Notes: a model not told the origin generated them from the letters alone. 64,000 nucleotides of DNA from Companilactobacillus ginsenosidimutans (GCF_001050475.1 NZ_CP012034.1:372001-436000); one strand, 5' to 3'; numbered from the stretch's first letter, positions 53,440 through 63,739 are shown. Program-made: numbers and translations.

Positions 53440-54714
53440 ATGTTTGTTGATAATGTAAAGATTACTGTCAAATCCGGTAAGGGTGGTGACGGTTCAGTAG
53501 CGTTTAGACATGAAAAATATGTTCCTCTCGGTGGACCAGCTGGTGGAGATGGCGGTCGCGGTGGAGATATTATTTTACGCGCAAACGAAGGTATGAACAC
53601 TTTGATGGATTTCAGATACAAACGAATCTTCAAAGCTGACCCAGGTCAAAACGGTCAAATTAAGTCAATGTATGGACGAAAGGCAGATCCAGTATATATA
53701 GTCGTTCCTACAGGAACTTCGGTATATGACGAGGATAATGGTAAATTAATTGGCGACCTCATTGATAATGATCAAGAATTAGTTATTGCAAAAGGTGGAA
53801 AAGGTGGAAGAGGTAATATTCATTTTGCCAATTCTAAAAATCGTGCACCAGAAGTTGCCGAAAATGGTGAACCGGGTCAAGAGAAACATATTAGACTTGA
53901 ACTTCGATTGATTGCGGACGTTGGACTAGTTGGATTCCCATCTGTTGGTAAATCAACATTGTTATCAGTTGCAACTTCTGCAAAGCCAAAAATCGCTGCA
54001 TATCACTTTACAACATTAAATCCTAATTTGGGAATGGTTAAACTAGATAACGGTAATGATTTTGTTATTGCCGATTTACCTGGACTTATTGAGGGTGCAT
54101 CTAATGGTGTTGGTTTAGGTATTCAGTTCTTAAGACACGTAGAAAGAACTAGAGTGTTGTTACATCTAGTTGATATGGATCCTGAAAATGGACGTGATCC
54201 ATATACTGATTATTTGGCAATTCGAAAAGAATTAGGAACTTATGATGAAAATATTTTAAACCGCCCAGAAATTATTGTGCCTACAAAGTTAGATATTGAA
54301 GGTTCAGATGAACGTTTAGCAGAGTTTAAAGAAAAGTTGCCAGATGATGCTGACATATTTGCAATCTCAAGTATTCAACATACTGGTGTTCAGCAATTGC
54401 TCAACCACACTAGTGAAGTTCTATCTAAGGCAGAACCAATTCACTTCGATGTTGTCAGTGATGAGACTGTTGAGTACAACTATCAACCTAAAGCTGATAA
54501 GTTTCAGATTACCAAGACAGGTGAACATGACTTTGAAGTTACAGGTGATGAAGTTGAAAGAATGCTACAGATGAGTAATTTAGATCACCAAGATGGAATC
54601 ATGCGATTTGCTCGTAAGTTAAAGAGTATGGGTATTGAAGATGGTTTGTTAAAAGCAGGAGCTCAGACAGGAGATTCTGTTACAATTCTTGATTTCACGT
54701 TTGAGTTTATTTAG
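53440..54714 (+). CDS. obg: GTPase Obg/CgtA
   Basis: Essential ribosome-associated GTPase of 424 residues. Domains in order are the glycine-rich Obg fold ([20 protein letters not shown]), the G domain with G1 GFPSVGKST and [10 protein letters not shown], and the C-terminal OCT domain ([11 protein letters not shown]). It is involved in 50S maturation and stress signalling. An AAAGGAGGGG ribosome site precedes the ATG. It leads a run of co-directional genes. Confidence 0.97.
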   Translation: MFVDNVKITVKSGKGGDGSVAFRHEKYVPLGGPAGGDGGRGGDIILRANEGMNTLMDFRYKRIFKADPGQNGQIKSMYGRKADPVYIVVPTGTSVYDEDNGKLIGDLIDNDQELVIAKGGKGGRGNIHFANSKNRAPEVAENGEPGQEKHIRLELRLIADVGLVGFPSVGKSTLLSVATSAKPKIAAYHFTTLNPNLGMVKLDNGNDFVIADLPGLIEGASNGVGLGIQFLRHVERTRVLLHLVDMDPENGRDPYTDYLAIRKELGTYDENILNRPEIIVPTKLDIEGSDERLAEFKEKLPDDADIFAISSIQHTGVQQLLNHTSEVLSKAEPIHFDVVSDETVEYNYQPKADKFQITKTGEHDFEVTGDEVERMLQMSNLDHQDGIMRFARKLKSMGIEDGLLKAGAQTGDSVTILDFTFEFI

Positions 54715-54734
54715 TAATTAGGGGTAAGTATATT

Positions 54735-56660
54735 ATGAATAAGTCACCAAAAAGAAGATTCATCGGCGGGTTCGATGGATTACGGACTTTAGGTGTAATT
54801 GGCGTTATTATGTACCATCTAAATCCGACGCTCTTTTCTGGTGGGTACCTAGGTGTACCCATCTTTTTCTTGATATCAGGATATTTGATCACTGACCATT
54901 TTTTTAATACTGTCGATGCAGGTCAAAAATTCTCATTAAAGAATTTTTATGTCAAAAGAGTTCACAGATTATATCCAGGATTACTGTTTGTATTATTGGG
55001 GTCAGCTGCGTACATTGTATTGTTCTTAAAGGATTTGCTTTACCACTTAGATCAAATCTTTGTTACAAATGTTTTGAATGTATACAACTGGTGGCAAATT
55101 TTTAATGGTCAATCCTATTTTGAAAGATTTGCGAATAATGAATCTCCATTTACTCACTTATGGACTCTTTCAATTGAAGGTCAATTTTATATTGTTTGGC
55201 CAATCTTATTGATTCTGTTTGTTAAATTTGGAGTTAAAAAGAGCAATATTTTCTGGTTTGCAATGATTGTTTCACTCGCTTCTGCTGCTTTAATGGCAGC
55301 ATTATACCAACCAGGTGTTGATCCTAGCCGTATTTACTATGGTACTGATACTAGATTGTTCTCAATTTTACTTGGCTGTGGACTAGCAATTATTTGGCCA
55401 GCAGAGAAATTAAAAGCGGGCGTAGTAAAGAGTGACAAGGCAATCTTGAATATTGTAGGGTTATTATCATTTGCATTAATGATCTTCATGATATTCACAG
55501 TTAAAGATTCATCACCATTCTTGTATCGTGGAGGGATGTTAATCTTTTCTATCGTTACTTGTATCTTTATCGGTGTTGTCGCTCATCCAAGTGCATTTTG
55601 GAATCAGATTTTGTCAAACAAATTGTTCCACTATGTTGGTTCAAGAAGTTATGGATTATATCTTTATCAATTTCCAGTGATGATTTTCTTTGAATCTAAA
55701 TTTAAAAACGTTGCCGATCATCCTGTGTTGTATCCGGTCATTGAAGTAATTCTCATATTCTTAATATCTGAGCTTTCGTACAGATTTGTTGAGAGACCAC
55801 TCGGACATGCAAACTGGCAAGATGTTAAGAACTTCTTTAAATCATCAAAGGCTGTTAGTCGTATCTTGGCAATCGTCATTGCAATCATTTGTGTAACTGG
55901 TGGCTATGGTGTCGTTAAAGCAACGACAGCACCAAAACCTGACGCAAATAGTAGCAAGCTTGCCCAAACAATTAATAAAAATACTAAAAACAATGATCAG
56001 CGAAAGAAAAAGGCTATTGAGAACCTTAAAAAGAACAAAGATAAAGGTTCAGACGGTAGTGAAATGACTCCAGATCAAGTTAAAAAGTATAAGAAACTCG
56101 CTAAGTCTCATCCAATTAATAAAGATTTTGAAAAATATGGGCTTTCACAGTTTGATTTACAACGCCTTCAGGACATTCGTTTGACTGGTGTTGGTGATTC
56201 GGTTATGGCTGATGGTTCGGATAATTTTAATAAATTGTTTAACGACAAGAATGTAGTTATTGATGCCGCTGTTAGCCGTCAATTGTCTTCAAGTATTGAT
56301 ATATTGCAACATTACAAAGACCAGGGTGTTCTTGCACCAAACGTTTTGATTGGTTTAGGTACCAATGGTCCTTTCGATGCAGATCAATTGGCACAAGTAA
56401 TGAAATTAGTTGGACCACAACGTCATGTTTTCTGGATTAATGCATATGTACCAACTAGACCATGGGAAAAGACAGTTAATGGTTTGCTTGATAAATCAAC
56501 TAAGAAGTATAAGAATCTTTCAGTGATTAATTGGAACAAAGAAGCACAAGGACATCCGGATTGGTTCTATGATGATCAAGTTCATCCAAACCCAGACGGA
56601 TCAATGTACTATTCTTCATTTGTTGTAAAACAAATATTAACTGGCTTAGACAAAAAATAG
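54735..56660 (+). CDS. OatA-like acyltransferase with SGNH domain
   Basis: Protein of 641 residues. Residues 1-400 form an acyltransferase-3 domain with about ten to eleven membrane segments (FIGGFDGLRTLGVIGVIMYHL, HLWTLSIEGQFYIVWPIL). After a lysine-rich linker (415-470) an extracellular SGNH hydrolase-like domain has its GDSVMADG serine and the DQVHPNPDG Asp-His pair. This layout is that of OatA, which O-acetylates peptidoglycan and gives lysozyme resistance, but some relatives modify teichoic or secreted polysaccharides. It lies 20 bases after obg. Confidence 0.87.
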   Translation: MNKSPKRRFIGGFDGLRTLGVIGVIMYHLNPTLFSGGYLGVPIFFLISGYLITDHFFNTVDAGQKFSLKNFYVKRVHRLYPGLLFVLLGSAAYIVLFLKDLLYHLDQIFVTNVLNVYNWWQIFNGQSYFERFANNESPFTHLWTLSIEGQFYIVWPILLILFVKFGVKKSNIFWFAMIVSLASAALMAALYQPGVDPSRIYYGTDTRLFSILLGCGLAIIWPAEKLKAGVVKSDKAILNIVGLLSFALMIFMIFTVKDSSPFLYRGGMLIFSIVTCIFIGVVAHPSAFWNQILSNKLFHYVGSRSYGLYLYQFPVMIFFESKFKNVADHPVLYPVIEVILIFLISELSYRFVERPLGHANWQDVKNFFKSSKAVSRILAIVIAIICVTGGYGVVKATTAPKPDANSSKLAQTINKNTKNNDQRKKKAIENLKKNKDKGSDGSEMTPDQVKKYKKLAKSHPINKDFEKYGLSQFDLQRLQDIRLTGVGDSVMADGSDNFNKLFNDKNVVIDAAVSRQLSSSIDILQHYKDQGVLAPNVLIGLGTNGPFDADQLAQVMKLVGPQRHVFWINAYVPTRPWEKTVNGLLDKSTKKYKNLSVINWNKEAQGHPDWFYDDQVHPNPDGSMYYSSFVVKQILTGLDKK

Positions 56661-56673
56661 ATAGGATTTTTGT

Positions 56674-57603
56674 ATGGAATTAGAATTTTTAGGAACAGGC
56701 GCTGGAGTACCGTCAAAGGGAAGAAACGTCTCAAGTACAGCATTAAAATTGCTTGATGAACGTAATGAAGTCTGGTTGTTTGATGTTGGTGAAGCGACAC
56801 AACATCAAATTTTAGAGACCACTATTAGGCCTCGGAAAATCACAAAAATATTTATTACTCATTTGCATGGTGATCATATTTTTGGGCTTCCAGGTTTGTT
56901 ATCTAGCCGTGCAAATCAAGGTGGAAACACTCCCTTAGATTTATATGGGCCAGTAGGGATCAAAAAGTTTGTCGAAACCTCACTTTCAGTTACAGGTACT
57001 AAATTAGGATACAAGATTAACTATGTTGAGTTGAAAAATGGTGGAGAAATTTTTAACGACAAGACTTTCTCAGTAACCGCTGGTAAACTTGAACATCGAA
57101 TTACTTGTTTCGGATACCGGGTAGTTGAAAAGCCTCGTACAGGCGAGTTACTAGTTGATAAATTGGCTGAGTATCATATTCCAAATGGACCAGTTTATGG
57201 AAAGCTAAAAGCTGGCGAAAAGGTTACACTGTCTGATGGAACAGAGTTAGATGGTAAAGATTTTATTGGTCCTGATAAGCCTGGTAAAACAGTTGCTATC
57301 ATTTCTGATACACGCTATACTCCTGAGATTGATAAGTTAGCAGATCATGCTGATGTAGTTGTTCATGAATCGACTTTTTCAGATGATGATAAGAAATTGG
57401 CTTATAATTATTTCCATTCAACAGCAACTTCAGCCGCTAAAGTTGCGAAGAAATGTCATGCAAAAGGATTATTGTTAACACACATTTCCGCTAGATATAC
57501 TGGGAAATCTGCCTTAGTATTACAAAATGAAGCACGTAAAATTTTTGACAATAGTCGAGTAGTTAATGATTTTGACATTTATGAAGTTCCGTTTAATCAA
57601 TAG
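56674..57603 (+). CDS. rnz: Ribonuclease Z
   Basis: Metallo-beta-lactamase-fold tRNA 3'-endonuclease of 309 residues. The zinc motif is [13 protein letters not shown] near residues 62-74, with [20 protein letters not shown] at the start, an exosite arm ([13 protein letters not shown]) and the late histidine in [11 protein letters not shown]. Normal length. It is probably co-transcribed with the acyltransferase and the SDR gene. Confidence 0.96.
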   Translation: MELEFLGTGAGVPSKGRNVSSTALKLLDERNEVWLFDVGEATQHQILETTIRPRKITKIFITHLHGDHIFGLPGLLSSRANQGGNTPLDLYGPVGIKKFVETSLSVTGTKLGYKINYVELKNGGEIFNDKTFSVTAGKLEHRITCFGYRVVEKPRTGELLVDKLAEYHIPNGPVYGKLKAGEKVTLSDGTELDGKDFIGPDKPGKTVAIISDTRYTPEIDKLADHADVVVHESTFSDDDKKLAYNYFHSTATSAAKVAKKCHAKGLLLTHISARYTGKSALVLQNEARKIFDNSRVVNDFDIYEVPFNQ

Positions 57604-57618
57604 AAAAGGGGAATTATC

Positions 57619-58416
57619 ATGGTAAATTTGTTGGATCAAAATGTTTTAGTTACCGGTGCATCTTCTGGCATTGGACGTGATGTAGCGATTAATGCAGCTG
57701 CTTCAGGTGCTAACGTAATATTAATTGCTAGAAATTCTGATAAACTAGCCGAAGTTAAACAAGAGTGCATTTCAGTTGGTAGCGAGTATTCGAATCACTA
57801 CTATTTATCCATTGATATGTCGAATCCTGAGGCTATAAGTGATGGCGTTGAAACTATCTTTGCTGATTTTGACAATATTGATGTATTAGTTAATGCAGCT
57901 GGATTCGGTGACTTTTCAAATTATCTGGATACAGATTTTGATACGGTTGAGAAAATGTTTCGAGTGAATGTACTTGGATTGATGCTTATGACTCGTTTGG
58001 TTGCGAGTCATATGATTAATGAAGGACATGGACATATTTTCAACGTGGGTTCCATGGCTGGAAAAATTTCAACTCCAAAGTCTGCCGCTTATTCAGCTAC
58101 CAAGGCAGCTGTGATCGGATTTTCAGATGGTTTGAGATTGGAACTCAAACCGTTCAATATTTTTGTTACTACGGTCAATCCTGGTCCAGTAGCGACTCAT
58201 TTCTTTGACGTTGCCGATCACGGTGGAACATACTTGGATTCTGTTAAGAAATTTGTATTAGATACAAATAAGTTGGCCGTTGAGATAGTTAATACATTCA
58301 ATAGAAGAAAACGTGAGATTAATCGACCTCGCTATATGGAACTAGCTAGCGTTCTTTACAAAATGGCACCATATGTGGGAGACTATTTAGCAGGGACGTT
58401 AGGAAATCGAAAATAG
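57619..58416 (+). CDS. SDR family NAD(P)-dependent oxidoreductase
   Basis: Classical short-chain dehydrogenase of 265 residues. The cofactor motif is VTGASSGIGRDVA, NAAG marks the core, and catalytic Ser-Tyr-Lys are in VGSMAGK and YSATKAAV. The C-terminal NRPRYMELASVLYKMAPY is like the DltE/YqjQ-type SDRs often next to rnz. The substrate is unknown. AAAAGGGG is the ribosome site. Confidence 0.9.
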   Translation: MVNLLDQNVLVTGASSGIGRDVAINAAASGANVILIARNSDKLAEVKQECISVGSEYSNHYYLSIDMSNPEAISDGVETIFADFDNIDVLVNAAGFGDFSNYLDTDFDTVEKMFRVNVLGLMLMTRLVASHMINEGHGHIFNVGSMAGKISTPKSAAYSATKAAVIGFSDGLRLELKPFNIFVTTVNPGPVATHFFDVADHGGTYLDSVKKFVLDTNKLAVEIVNTFNRRKREINRPRYMELASVLYKMAPYVGDYLAGTLGNRK

Positions 58417-58431
58417 GGGATTTAAATTATT

Positions 58432-58755
58432 ATGGATAAAAAGAAACAATGGAAATTCGTTATTGGTTTGGTAATTGCATTAATTGTTGTTATTTTTGCA
58501 ATATTAAATGTTAACCCGGTTACTATTAGTTTTGGTTTTACACATGTTAAATTGCCATTAATCGTTTTAATTTTAGTAACCTTGATTCTTGGAGCCTTAA
58601 TTACAGTGTTGCTTGCAAATACTGGTACGAAAGAAAAAGATACTAAAAAATTATCACGTTCCGCAAAGAAACAATTATCTAATGTAAAAATTTCTAATGA
58701 CAATCAAATTGCTGATGCATTAAAGGATAATACAACAAAAAATAAACAAAATTAG
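58432..58755 (+). CDS. LapA-domain (DUF1049) membrane protein
   Basis: Small membrane protein of 107 residues. Two hydrophobic segments, about residues 8-28 and 40-62, frame the LapA core NVNPVTISFGFTHVKLPLIVLIL. The last 40 residues are polar and lysine-rich, probably cytoplasmic. In E. coli the LapA relative is tied to lipopolysaccharide assembly, which does not apply here, so the role is unknown. It is closely spaced after the SDR gene. Confidence 0.82.
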   Translation: MDKKKQWKFVIGLVIALIVVIFAILNVNPVTISFGFTHVKLPLIVLILVTLILGALITVLLANTGTKEKDTKKLSRSAKKQLSNVKISNDNQIADALKDNTTKNKQN

Positions 58756-58843
58756 AATTTTGCTTGCCGTAGGGGTATTATGATAGTATTATATTAAACG
58801 TTAGATTTAATTAAGTAATATAAATATAAAGGAGTTATTACAC

Positions 58844-59032
58844 ATGGCTGTTCCAAAGAGAAAAACATCAAAACAAAGAAAACGCTCAAGACGTGGACAT
58901 ATTAAATTGACAGTTCCAAACATGCAATTTGATGTATCTACTGGTGAATATCGTATTAGTCACCATGTTTCACCATCAGGTATGTACAAAGGTAACAAAG
59001 TTATCAATACAACAAATGATGAAGAAGCTTAA
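58844..59032 (+). CDS. rpmF: 50S ribosomal protein L32
   Basis: A 62-residue L32 beginning [19 protein letters not shown]. The zinc-binding cysteines of the C+ form are absent (the segment reads [21 protein letters not shown]), so this is the zinc-free C- type. AAAGGAG lies before the ATG, and a TATATT-like -10 lies about 55 bases upstream. A terminator follows, so it is transcribed alone. Confidence 0.97.
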   Translation: MAVPKRKTSKQRKRSRRGHIKLTVPNMQFDVSTGEYRISHHVSPSGMYKGNKVINTTNDEEA

Positions 59033-59033
59033 T

Positions 59034-59068
59034 TAAAAAAGTCAAGTCGTAATGGCTTGGCTTTTTTT
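59034..59068 (+). terminator. rpmF terminator
   Basis: AAAAAGTCAAGTC with GGCTTGGCTTTTT (G-U pairs) and T7. Confidence 0.85.
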
Positions 59069-59087
59069 GTATAAATGGGGAATTACT

Positions 59088-59816
59088 ATGAAAAAGATAA
59101 AGTATTTTCTGATATTGCTTATTCCAATTTTCTTCATGGTATTGAGCGGATGTTCAAGTCTTTCCGTTAATACTACAAAAAATGAATATAGCGCAGACGG
59201 TTTGGTTGCCGTTGTAAAAGGTAAGGCAACTAAAGCAAGTAAGTTAACATATTCAATCAATGGTCAAAAAACAAAGTTGAAGATGAATGATGGTCATTTC
59301 GTCTTCTCTATTCCTATGTCATCAAATAATCAAGATGTGAAAATTGTTGCTAATAATGGCAAGGAGACTTCCACAAAAATTGTGACAATTAAGGCGGCAA
59401 AACCAATAGGGGATTACACTTCGTTTGGTCAAGAGTATAACTATGCTGCTTTTGTTTCAGGTGCACCTACAGATCAGATTCCATTGGTAGCAAAGGATGG
59501 TATTTTTAAGTACAAACGTCCAAATGGTACGACTTTGTACTTCAATGTTCAGGGAACTTCCTTAATGGGAATATCTGTTGTTGGTACTTTTAAACAGATG
59601 AAGACTAAAGCTGGAATTAAGAGTTTTGAAGGTAGTATAGCAACCTTAGCAGCATTATCGGGAGCTGACAGTAAATCAGTTCTAAAAAATCTAAATAAGC
59701 AGCTCAAGGATGCTAAAGATGGAAATAAGACGACCATGTCGCAAATTGAGTCGCGTGGTATCAAATTTAATATTAATTTGAGTAGTGATGCATTTTATAT
59801 CTATATCACTAAATAG
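59088..59816 (+). CDS. Putative lipoprotein with Ig-like segment
   Basis: Protein of 242 residues. MKKIKYFLILLIPIFFMVLSGC is a lipoprotein signal with lipobox LSGC (cysteine at 22), so it is anchored outside the membrane. Residues 30-100 have a bacterial Ig-like strand pattern (GLVAVVKGKATKASKLTYSINGQK). The rest, with DYTSFGQEYNYAAFVSG and SGADSKSVLKNLNKQL, matches nothing I know. The frame extends to 59052, but ATG 59088 follows GGGGAA. Function unknown. Confidence 0.78.
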   Translation: MKKIKYFLILLIPIFFMVLSGCSSLSVNTTKNEYSADGLVAVVKGKATKASKLTYSINGQKTKLKMNDGHFVFSIPMSSNNQDVKIVANNGKETSTKIVTIKAAKPIGDYTSFGQEYNYAAFVSGAPTDQIPLVAKDGIFKYKRPNGTTLYFNVQGTSLMGISVVGTFKQMKTKAGIKSFEGSIATLAALSGADSKSVLKNLNKQLKDAKDGNKTTMSQIESRGIKFNINLSSDAFYIYITK

Positions 59817-59817
59817 A

Positions 59818-59848
59818 GAAAGAGACTTTCATCGAAAGTCTCTTTTTA
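59818..59848. terminator. Bidirectional terminator lipoprotein/VOC gene
   Basis: AAAGAGACTTTC-atc-GAAAGTCTCTTT, a perfect 12-pair stem with flanking A- and T-runs. Confidence 0.92.
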
Positions 59849-60085
59849 GTTATAGTTTGAAATTTCAATTAGGTTTTGGTCACGGTCTCTGACGTAAACG
59901 GAAGTAATTGGCCCATTGGCACCTCTCTTTTTCAGAGGTCCAGTTGTGACTTTCACTTTATTGTTAGACAGCTCTGCAATAATTTGATCCATCGCAGTAT
60001 CACTGATTAAGCATAAATCTCCTGATTCTGGAGTTGGGATGTTTTTTACAGTAAGGACCAGATGGTCTAATTCAACAATATTCAA
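59846..60085 (-). pseudogene. VOC (glyoxalase/bleomycin-resistance) protein with internal deletion
   Basis: Only 79 residues, against about 120-130 for the family. It starts MNIVELDHLVLTVKNI, the first strand of the fold, and then jumps to PTPESGDLCLISD, normally about 45 residues further on; the C-terminal half, GPITSVYVRDRDQNLIEISNY, is intact. The frame is kept. The first metal histidine (DHLVLTV) and the last glutamate (NLIEIS) remain, but the middle ligand region is lost. It starts with TTG, supported by AAGGAG seven bases upstream. It may be a non-functional remnant or a reduced, altered protein. Confidence 0.7.
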
Positions 60086-60103
60086 AACAAATCTCCTTAA
60101 AAC

Positions 60104-60129
60104 AAAAAAGACGCCTAGTTAGCGTCTTT
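60104..60129 (-). terminator. Terminator at the end of the YjzD-like gene
   Basis: AAAGACGC-ctagtta-GCGTCTTT; on the minus strand the stem is followed by TTTTGTTTT. The stop codon is in the loop. Confidence 0.75.
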
Positions 60130-60312
60130 CTTCTTAGTGTTATCTTTTAATATAAGTGGAACAATAGTGAAAATAATAGCAAAAACTATAGAGACAATTA
60201 ATGTCATTTGGAAATTATATGTTTGTTGGTTTAGTGCACCACCAATAAATCCTGCGACTTGTCCTAAAACGATTGCCCAAAATAAAACAGCAACATATCT
60301 CATCATTTCCAT
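60115..60312 (-). CDS. YjzD-like (DUF2929) small membrane protein
   Basis: Protein of up to 65 residues with two membrane helices. MRYVAVLFWAIVLGQVAGFIGGAL is the DUF2929/YjzD pattern, and a lysine-rich tail follows. Three in-frame ATG codons (60312, 60306, 60303) are possible; relatives begin MRY, so 60303 may be the true start. It is divergent from dnaE. Role unknown. Confidence 0.75.
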   Translation of the reverse strand: MEMMRYVAVLFWAIVLGQVAGFIGGALNQQTYNFQMTLIVSIVFAIIFTIVPLILKDNTKKKDAN

Positions 60313-60374
60313 CTCGCTTTCTTGAGTAGTTTAACATAAATAAAGAATTTGCCCAATAATGTTTCAATCAATTT

Positions 60375-60383
60375 TGTTATAAT
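60375..60383 (+). promoter_or_regulatory. Extended -10 promoter of dnaE
   Basis: TGtTATAAT, a perfect extended -10, 23 bases before the TTG start codon. The -35 is poor. Confidence 0.6.
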
Positions 60384-60405
60384 TTTAACTGAAGGGGGCT
60401 TTAAA

Positions 60406-63400
60406 TTGCAAACACAATTACAAGTAATGAGCAGTTATAGTTTACTGCAGAGTCCCATAAAATTACCGGAGTTAGTTAATAGTGCTAAAGAGCGTGGGTA
60501 TACTTCGCTTGCTTTGACTGATAATAATAATTTGTATGGATCAATAGATTTTTATAAATATTGTAATGATGCTGGAATTAAACCAATAATTGGTTTGACC
60601 ATCAATACAAAGGGTTTAAATAACACTGAAGAAGTCTATCCCTTAATACTATTGGCAAAAACGGTGGTAGGTTATGATAATCTTCTTAAAATATCGTCTG
60701 AAATTATGTCCAACGAAGAAGCTGTGCCACTGTCTGATTTGTTTGATAGATTTTCAGATTTATTTGTGATAACTCCCGCAGCAGGTTCTGAGGTTCTCAT
60801 AACTGGTGAGTATGTTAGATATTTACAATTGCTTAAACAAAATTGTGATAAGAATTCGGTATATCTAGGTGTGGGATTATTTGGAGAACAAATAAACAAT
60901 GTTAGACAAATAAAAAGTATCGCTGACGAAACCAATACACCACTAGTTGCTCTGTCAGATGTTAGATACATTAATCAAAATGATAACTTAGCGTATCAAG
61001 TATTGAACAATGTTCGATCTGGTAAAAAAATTGAGAATACTGACCAAGTGTCTGAAAATGGTGAATTTTATTTGCGCGAAGCAGACAGCATGGATGCGGA
61101 ATTTGATAACGTTGATATGCCAGAGCCGGTTAAAAATGCTGATACGATTGCCAAACATTGTAATGTTGTTGTTGAATTCAAATCGACAGAATTGCCTGAA
61201 TTTGAAACTCCGAATGGAACCAACTCAGAACAGTTTCTACAAAGTCTTACAGTACGAGGACTTAGGAAAAGACTCAATAATGATGTTCCTGAGGAATACC
61301 AAAAACGATTGACTTATGAGCTAGGTGTTATTGAAGAAATGGGTTTTTCTGATTATTTCTTAATAGTTTGGGATGTTATTAAACATGCACATTCGGTTGG
61401 AATAAAGACTGGTCCAGGGAGAGGTTCTGCTGCCGGTTCTTTGGTTTCATATACGTTAGGCATTACACAAGTTGACCCTATCAAGTATGATTTACTTTTT
61501 GAAAGATTTTTGAATCCTCAACGTGTTAATATGCCCGATATTGATTTGGATTTACCTGATGATCGACGTGACGAAATGGTGCAGTATATGCATGATAAAT
61601 ATGGCGAAAATCATATGGCACAAATTATCACTTTCGGAACATTAGCAACCAAAATGGCTTTGCGTGATATTGGAAGAACATTTGGGCAAACACAATTTCA
61701 GTTAACAACGTGGTCTAATTCAATACCAAAGGAATTAAATATTTCTCTGAAAGAGTCTTATGAGAAGTCCGATAGCTTCCGAGAACTTGTGAACAGTTCA
61801 GCAGAAAATAAATTGATTTACAAAGTGGCGCGAAGAATTGAAGGAATACCAAGACATTATTCCACTCATGCGGCCGGGATTGTCCTCAGTAAAAAGAATA
61901 TGACTGATATTGTCGCAGTCCAGTTAGAGTCAGATGGAATCAATCTTACTCAACAAACTAAGAATAATGTTGAAAGTTTAGGATTGTTGAAAATAGATTT
62001 TCTTGGATTGAGAAACTTAACGATTCTAGACAAATCCATTCAGCTTATTTCTGAAACCACTGGTAAAGAGTTTAAACCTGAGCAAATTCCGCTAGATGAC
62101 CAAGAGACTTTGAAATTGTTCCAAAGAGGTGATACCGATGGGGTTTTCCAATTTGAATCAGATGGTATCAAAAGCGTATTACGTCAATTAAAGCCGACTG
62201 CATTTAATGATGTCGTTGCAACAAATGCGCTGTATCGTCCTGGTCCTATGCAAAATATTTCTACATTTATTGCTAGAAAGCACGGTCAGGAACCTGTTGA
62301 ATATCCAGATCCTTCACTTGAAAAAATTCTTCGTCCAACCTATGGAATCCTAGTTTATCAAGAACAAGTTATGCAAGCATCGTCTGAAATGGCTGGATTC
62401 TCACTTGCTGACGCCGATTTGTTACGTCGGGCAATTAGCAAGAAAAAGAAGAAACTGATGGACGAGAATCACATCAAGTTTGTTGAGGGTGCGGTTAAGC
62501 TAGGTCATGATAGAACCTCAGCAGAGAATGTATATGATTATATCGAGACTTTTGGTAATTATGGTTTCAATAAATCTCATTCAGTGGCTTATTCTATGAT
62601 TGCTTTTTGGCTAGCATTCATTAAAGTACATTATCCAAGTATTTTCTTTACTTGTTTACTGAATTCTAATTTGAATAACGAGACTAAGACTGCAAGTTAT
62701 GTTCAAGCAGCCAAGGATCGTGGAATTAAAATTGAGAATGTAGATATAAATAAAAGTGGTTATGATTTTCAAGTTTCTGGTGATTCAATCAGATTTGGCT
62801 TTCTCAGTATCAAGGGGATGCGAAGAGATTTTTCTCAAGGAATTCTAAACGAGAGAGCTCAACACGGTCAATTTTCAAGCACATTAAATTTTTTGCAGCG
62901 AGTAGATGTTAGATTTGTCAAAGATGATTACATCGAGCCACTAGTCTTAACTGGTGCGTTTGATGGATTCAATCGTAACCGTAAAGAGATGTTGTACGAC
63001 ATTCGGGATTTAGTTGAAAGCATTCAGTTGGCAGGTAATAATATTTCGTTGTTTGATGCACTAGAACCAAAGAAACATCAAATGGACGATTACACGCTAA
63101 CAGAAAAATTAAATCAAGAAAAAGAATTTTTGGGAATTTATGTTTCTGGACACCCAGTTGAGAAGTATCGACAAAAATTGCTTAACACTGATACAGTAAA
63201 AATTAGCCATTTAGGCAACTTTAAAGGTAGGAATGTCTACATTATTGGATTAGTCAAAAGTATGCGTGTAATCAGAACTAAGAAGGGTCAGCGAATGGCT
63301 TTTGCAACAGTTGAGGATGAAACCGGCTCAATTTCTGTGACAATTTTCCCGAGGATGTATCAAAAAATCGAGAATGATCCTATCGAAGGCCAAATAATGG

Positions 63401-63732
63401 TAATAATCGGTAATCCGAATGATGGACGCAGGGGTGATTTGGAGTTTATAGCAGATCAAATTAAAAATCCAAGTCAATATATGGTTACGTTACCTAAGAT
63501 TGTATTGTATCTTCGAGTACCGAAATACTTGGATGATTCGAATAAATTGACACAATTGTATGATTTGATTGAAACGTCACCAGGAAAGACTCCGGTAATC
63601 GTTTATCGGGAGACAGAAAAACAAGCAGTTTTATTAAAATCTAATCGATGGATTAATTTTAGTGACGATATTAAGTTGAAATTGACTACTTTTTTGGGAG
63701 AAAAGAACGTTTTCCTAAAAAAAGGTGACTAA
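60406..63732 (+). CDS. dnaE: DNA polymerase III alpha subunit DnaE
   Basis: C-family replicative polymerase of 1108 residues. The PHP domain fills the first 200 residues. The catalytic aspartates are in NMPDIDLDLPDD, and GPGRGSAAGSLVSYTLGIT, YRPGPMQNISTFIARKHG and NYGFNKSHSVAYSMIAFW are polymerase and helix-hairpin-helix landmarks. A C-terminal OB fold (GRNVYIIGLVKSMRVIRTKKG) closes it. The longer frame from 60349 overlaps the promoter. The likely start is TTG 60406, with AAGGGGG seven bases upstream. Confidence 0.96.
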   Translation: MQTQLQVMSSYSLLQSPIKLPELVNSAKERGYTSLALTDNNNLYGSIDFYKYCNDAGIKPIIGLTINTKGLNNTEEVYPLILLAKTVVGYDNLLKISSEIMSNEEAVPLSDLFDRFSDLFVITPAAGSEVLITGEYVRYLQLLKQNCDKNSVYLGVGLFGEQINNVRQIKSIADETNTPLVALSDVRYINQNDNLAYQVLNNVRSGKKIENTDQVSENGEFYLREADSMDAEFDNVDMPEPVKNADTIAKHCNVVVEFKSTELPEFETPNGTNSEQFLQSLTVRGLRKRLNNDVPEEYQKRLTYELGVIEEMGFSDYFLIVWDVIKHAHSVGIKTGPGRGSAAGSLVSYTLGITQVDPIKYDLLFERFLNPQRVNMPDIDLDLPDDRRDEMVQYMHDKYGENHMAQIITFGTLATKMALRDIGRTFGQTQFQLTTWSNSIPKELNISLKESYEKSDSFRELVNSSAENKLIYKVARRIEGIPRHYSTHAAGIVLSKKNMTDIVAVQLESDGINLTQQTKNNVESLGLLKIDFLGLRNLTILDKSIQLISETTGKEFKPEQIPLDDQETLKLFQRGDTDGVFQFESDGIKSVLRQLKPTAFNDVVATNALYRPGPMQNISTFIARKHGQEPVEYPDPSLEKILRPTYGILVYQEQVMQASSEMAGFSLADADLLRRAISKKKKKLMDENHIKFVEGAVKLGHDRTSAENVYDYIETFGNYGFNKSHSVAYSMIAFWLAFIKVHYPSIFFTCLLNSNLNNETKTASYVQAAKDRGIKIENVDINKSGYDFQVSGDSIRFGFLSIKGMRRDFSQGILNERAQHGQFSSTLNFLQRVDVRFVKDDYIEPLVLTGAFDGFNRNRKEMLYDIRDLVESIQLAGNNISLFDALEPKKHQMDDYTLTEKLNQEKEFLGIYVSGHPVEKYRQKLLNTDTVKISHLGNFKGRNVYIIGLVKSMRVIRTKKGQRMAFATVEDETGSISVTIFPRMYQKIENDPIEGQIMVIIGNPNDGRRGDLEFIADQIKNPSQYMVTLPKIVLYLRVPKYLDDSNKLTQLYDLIETSPGKTPVIVYRETEKQAVLLKSNRWINFSDDIKLKLTTFLGEKNVFLKKGD

Positions 63733-63739
63733 TTTCTGA

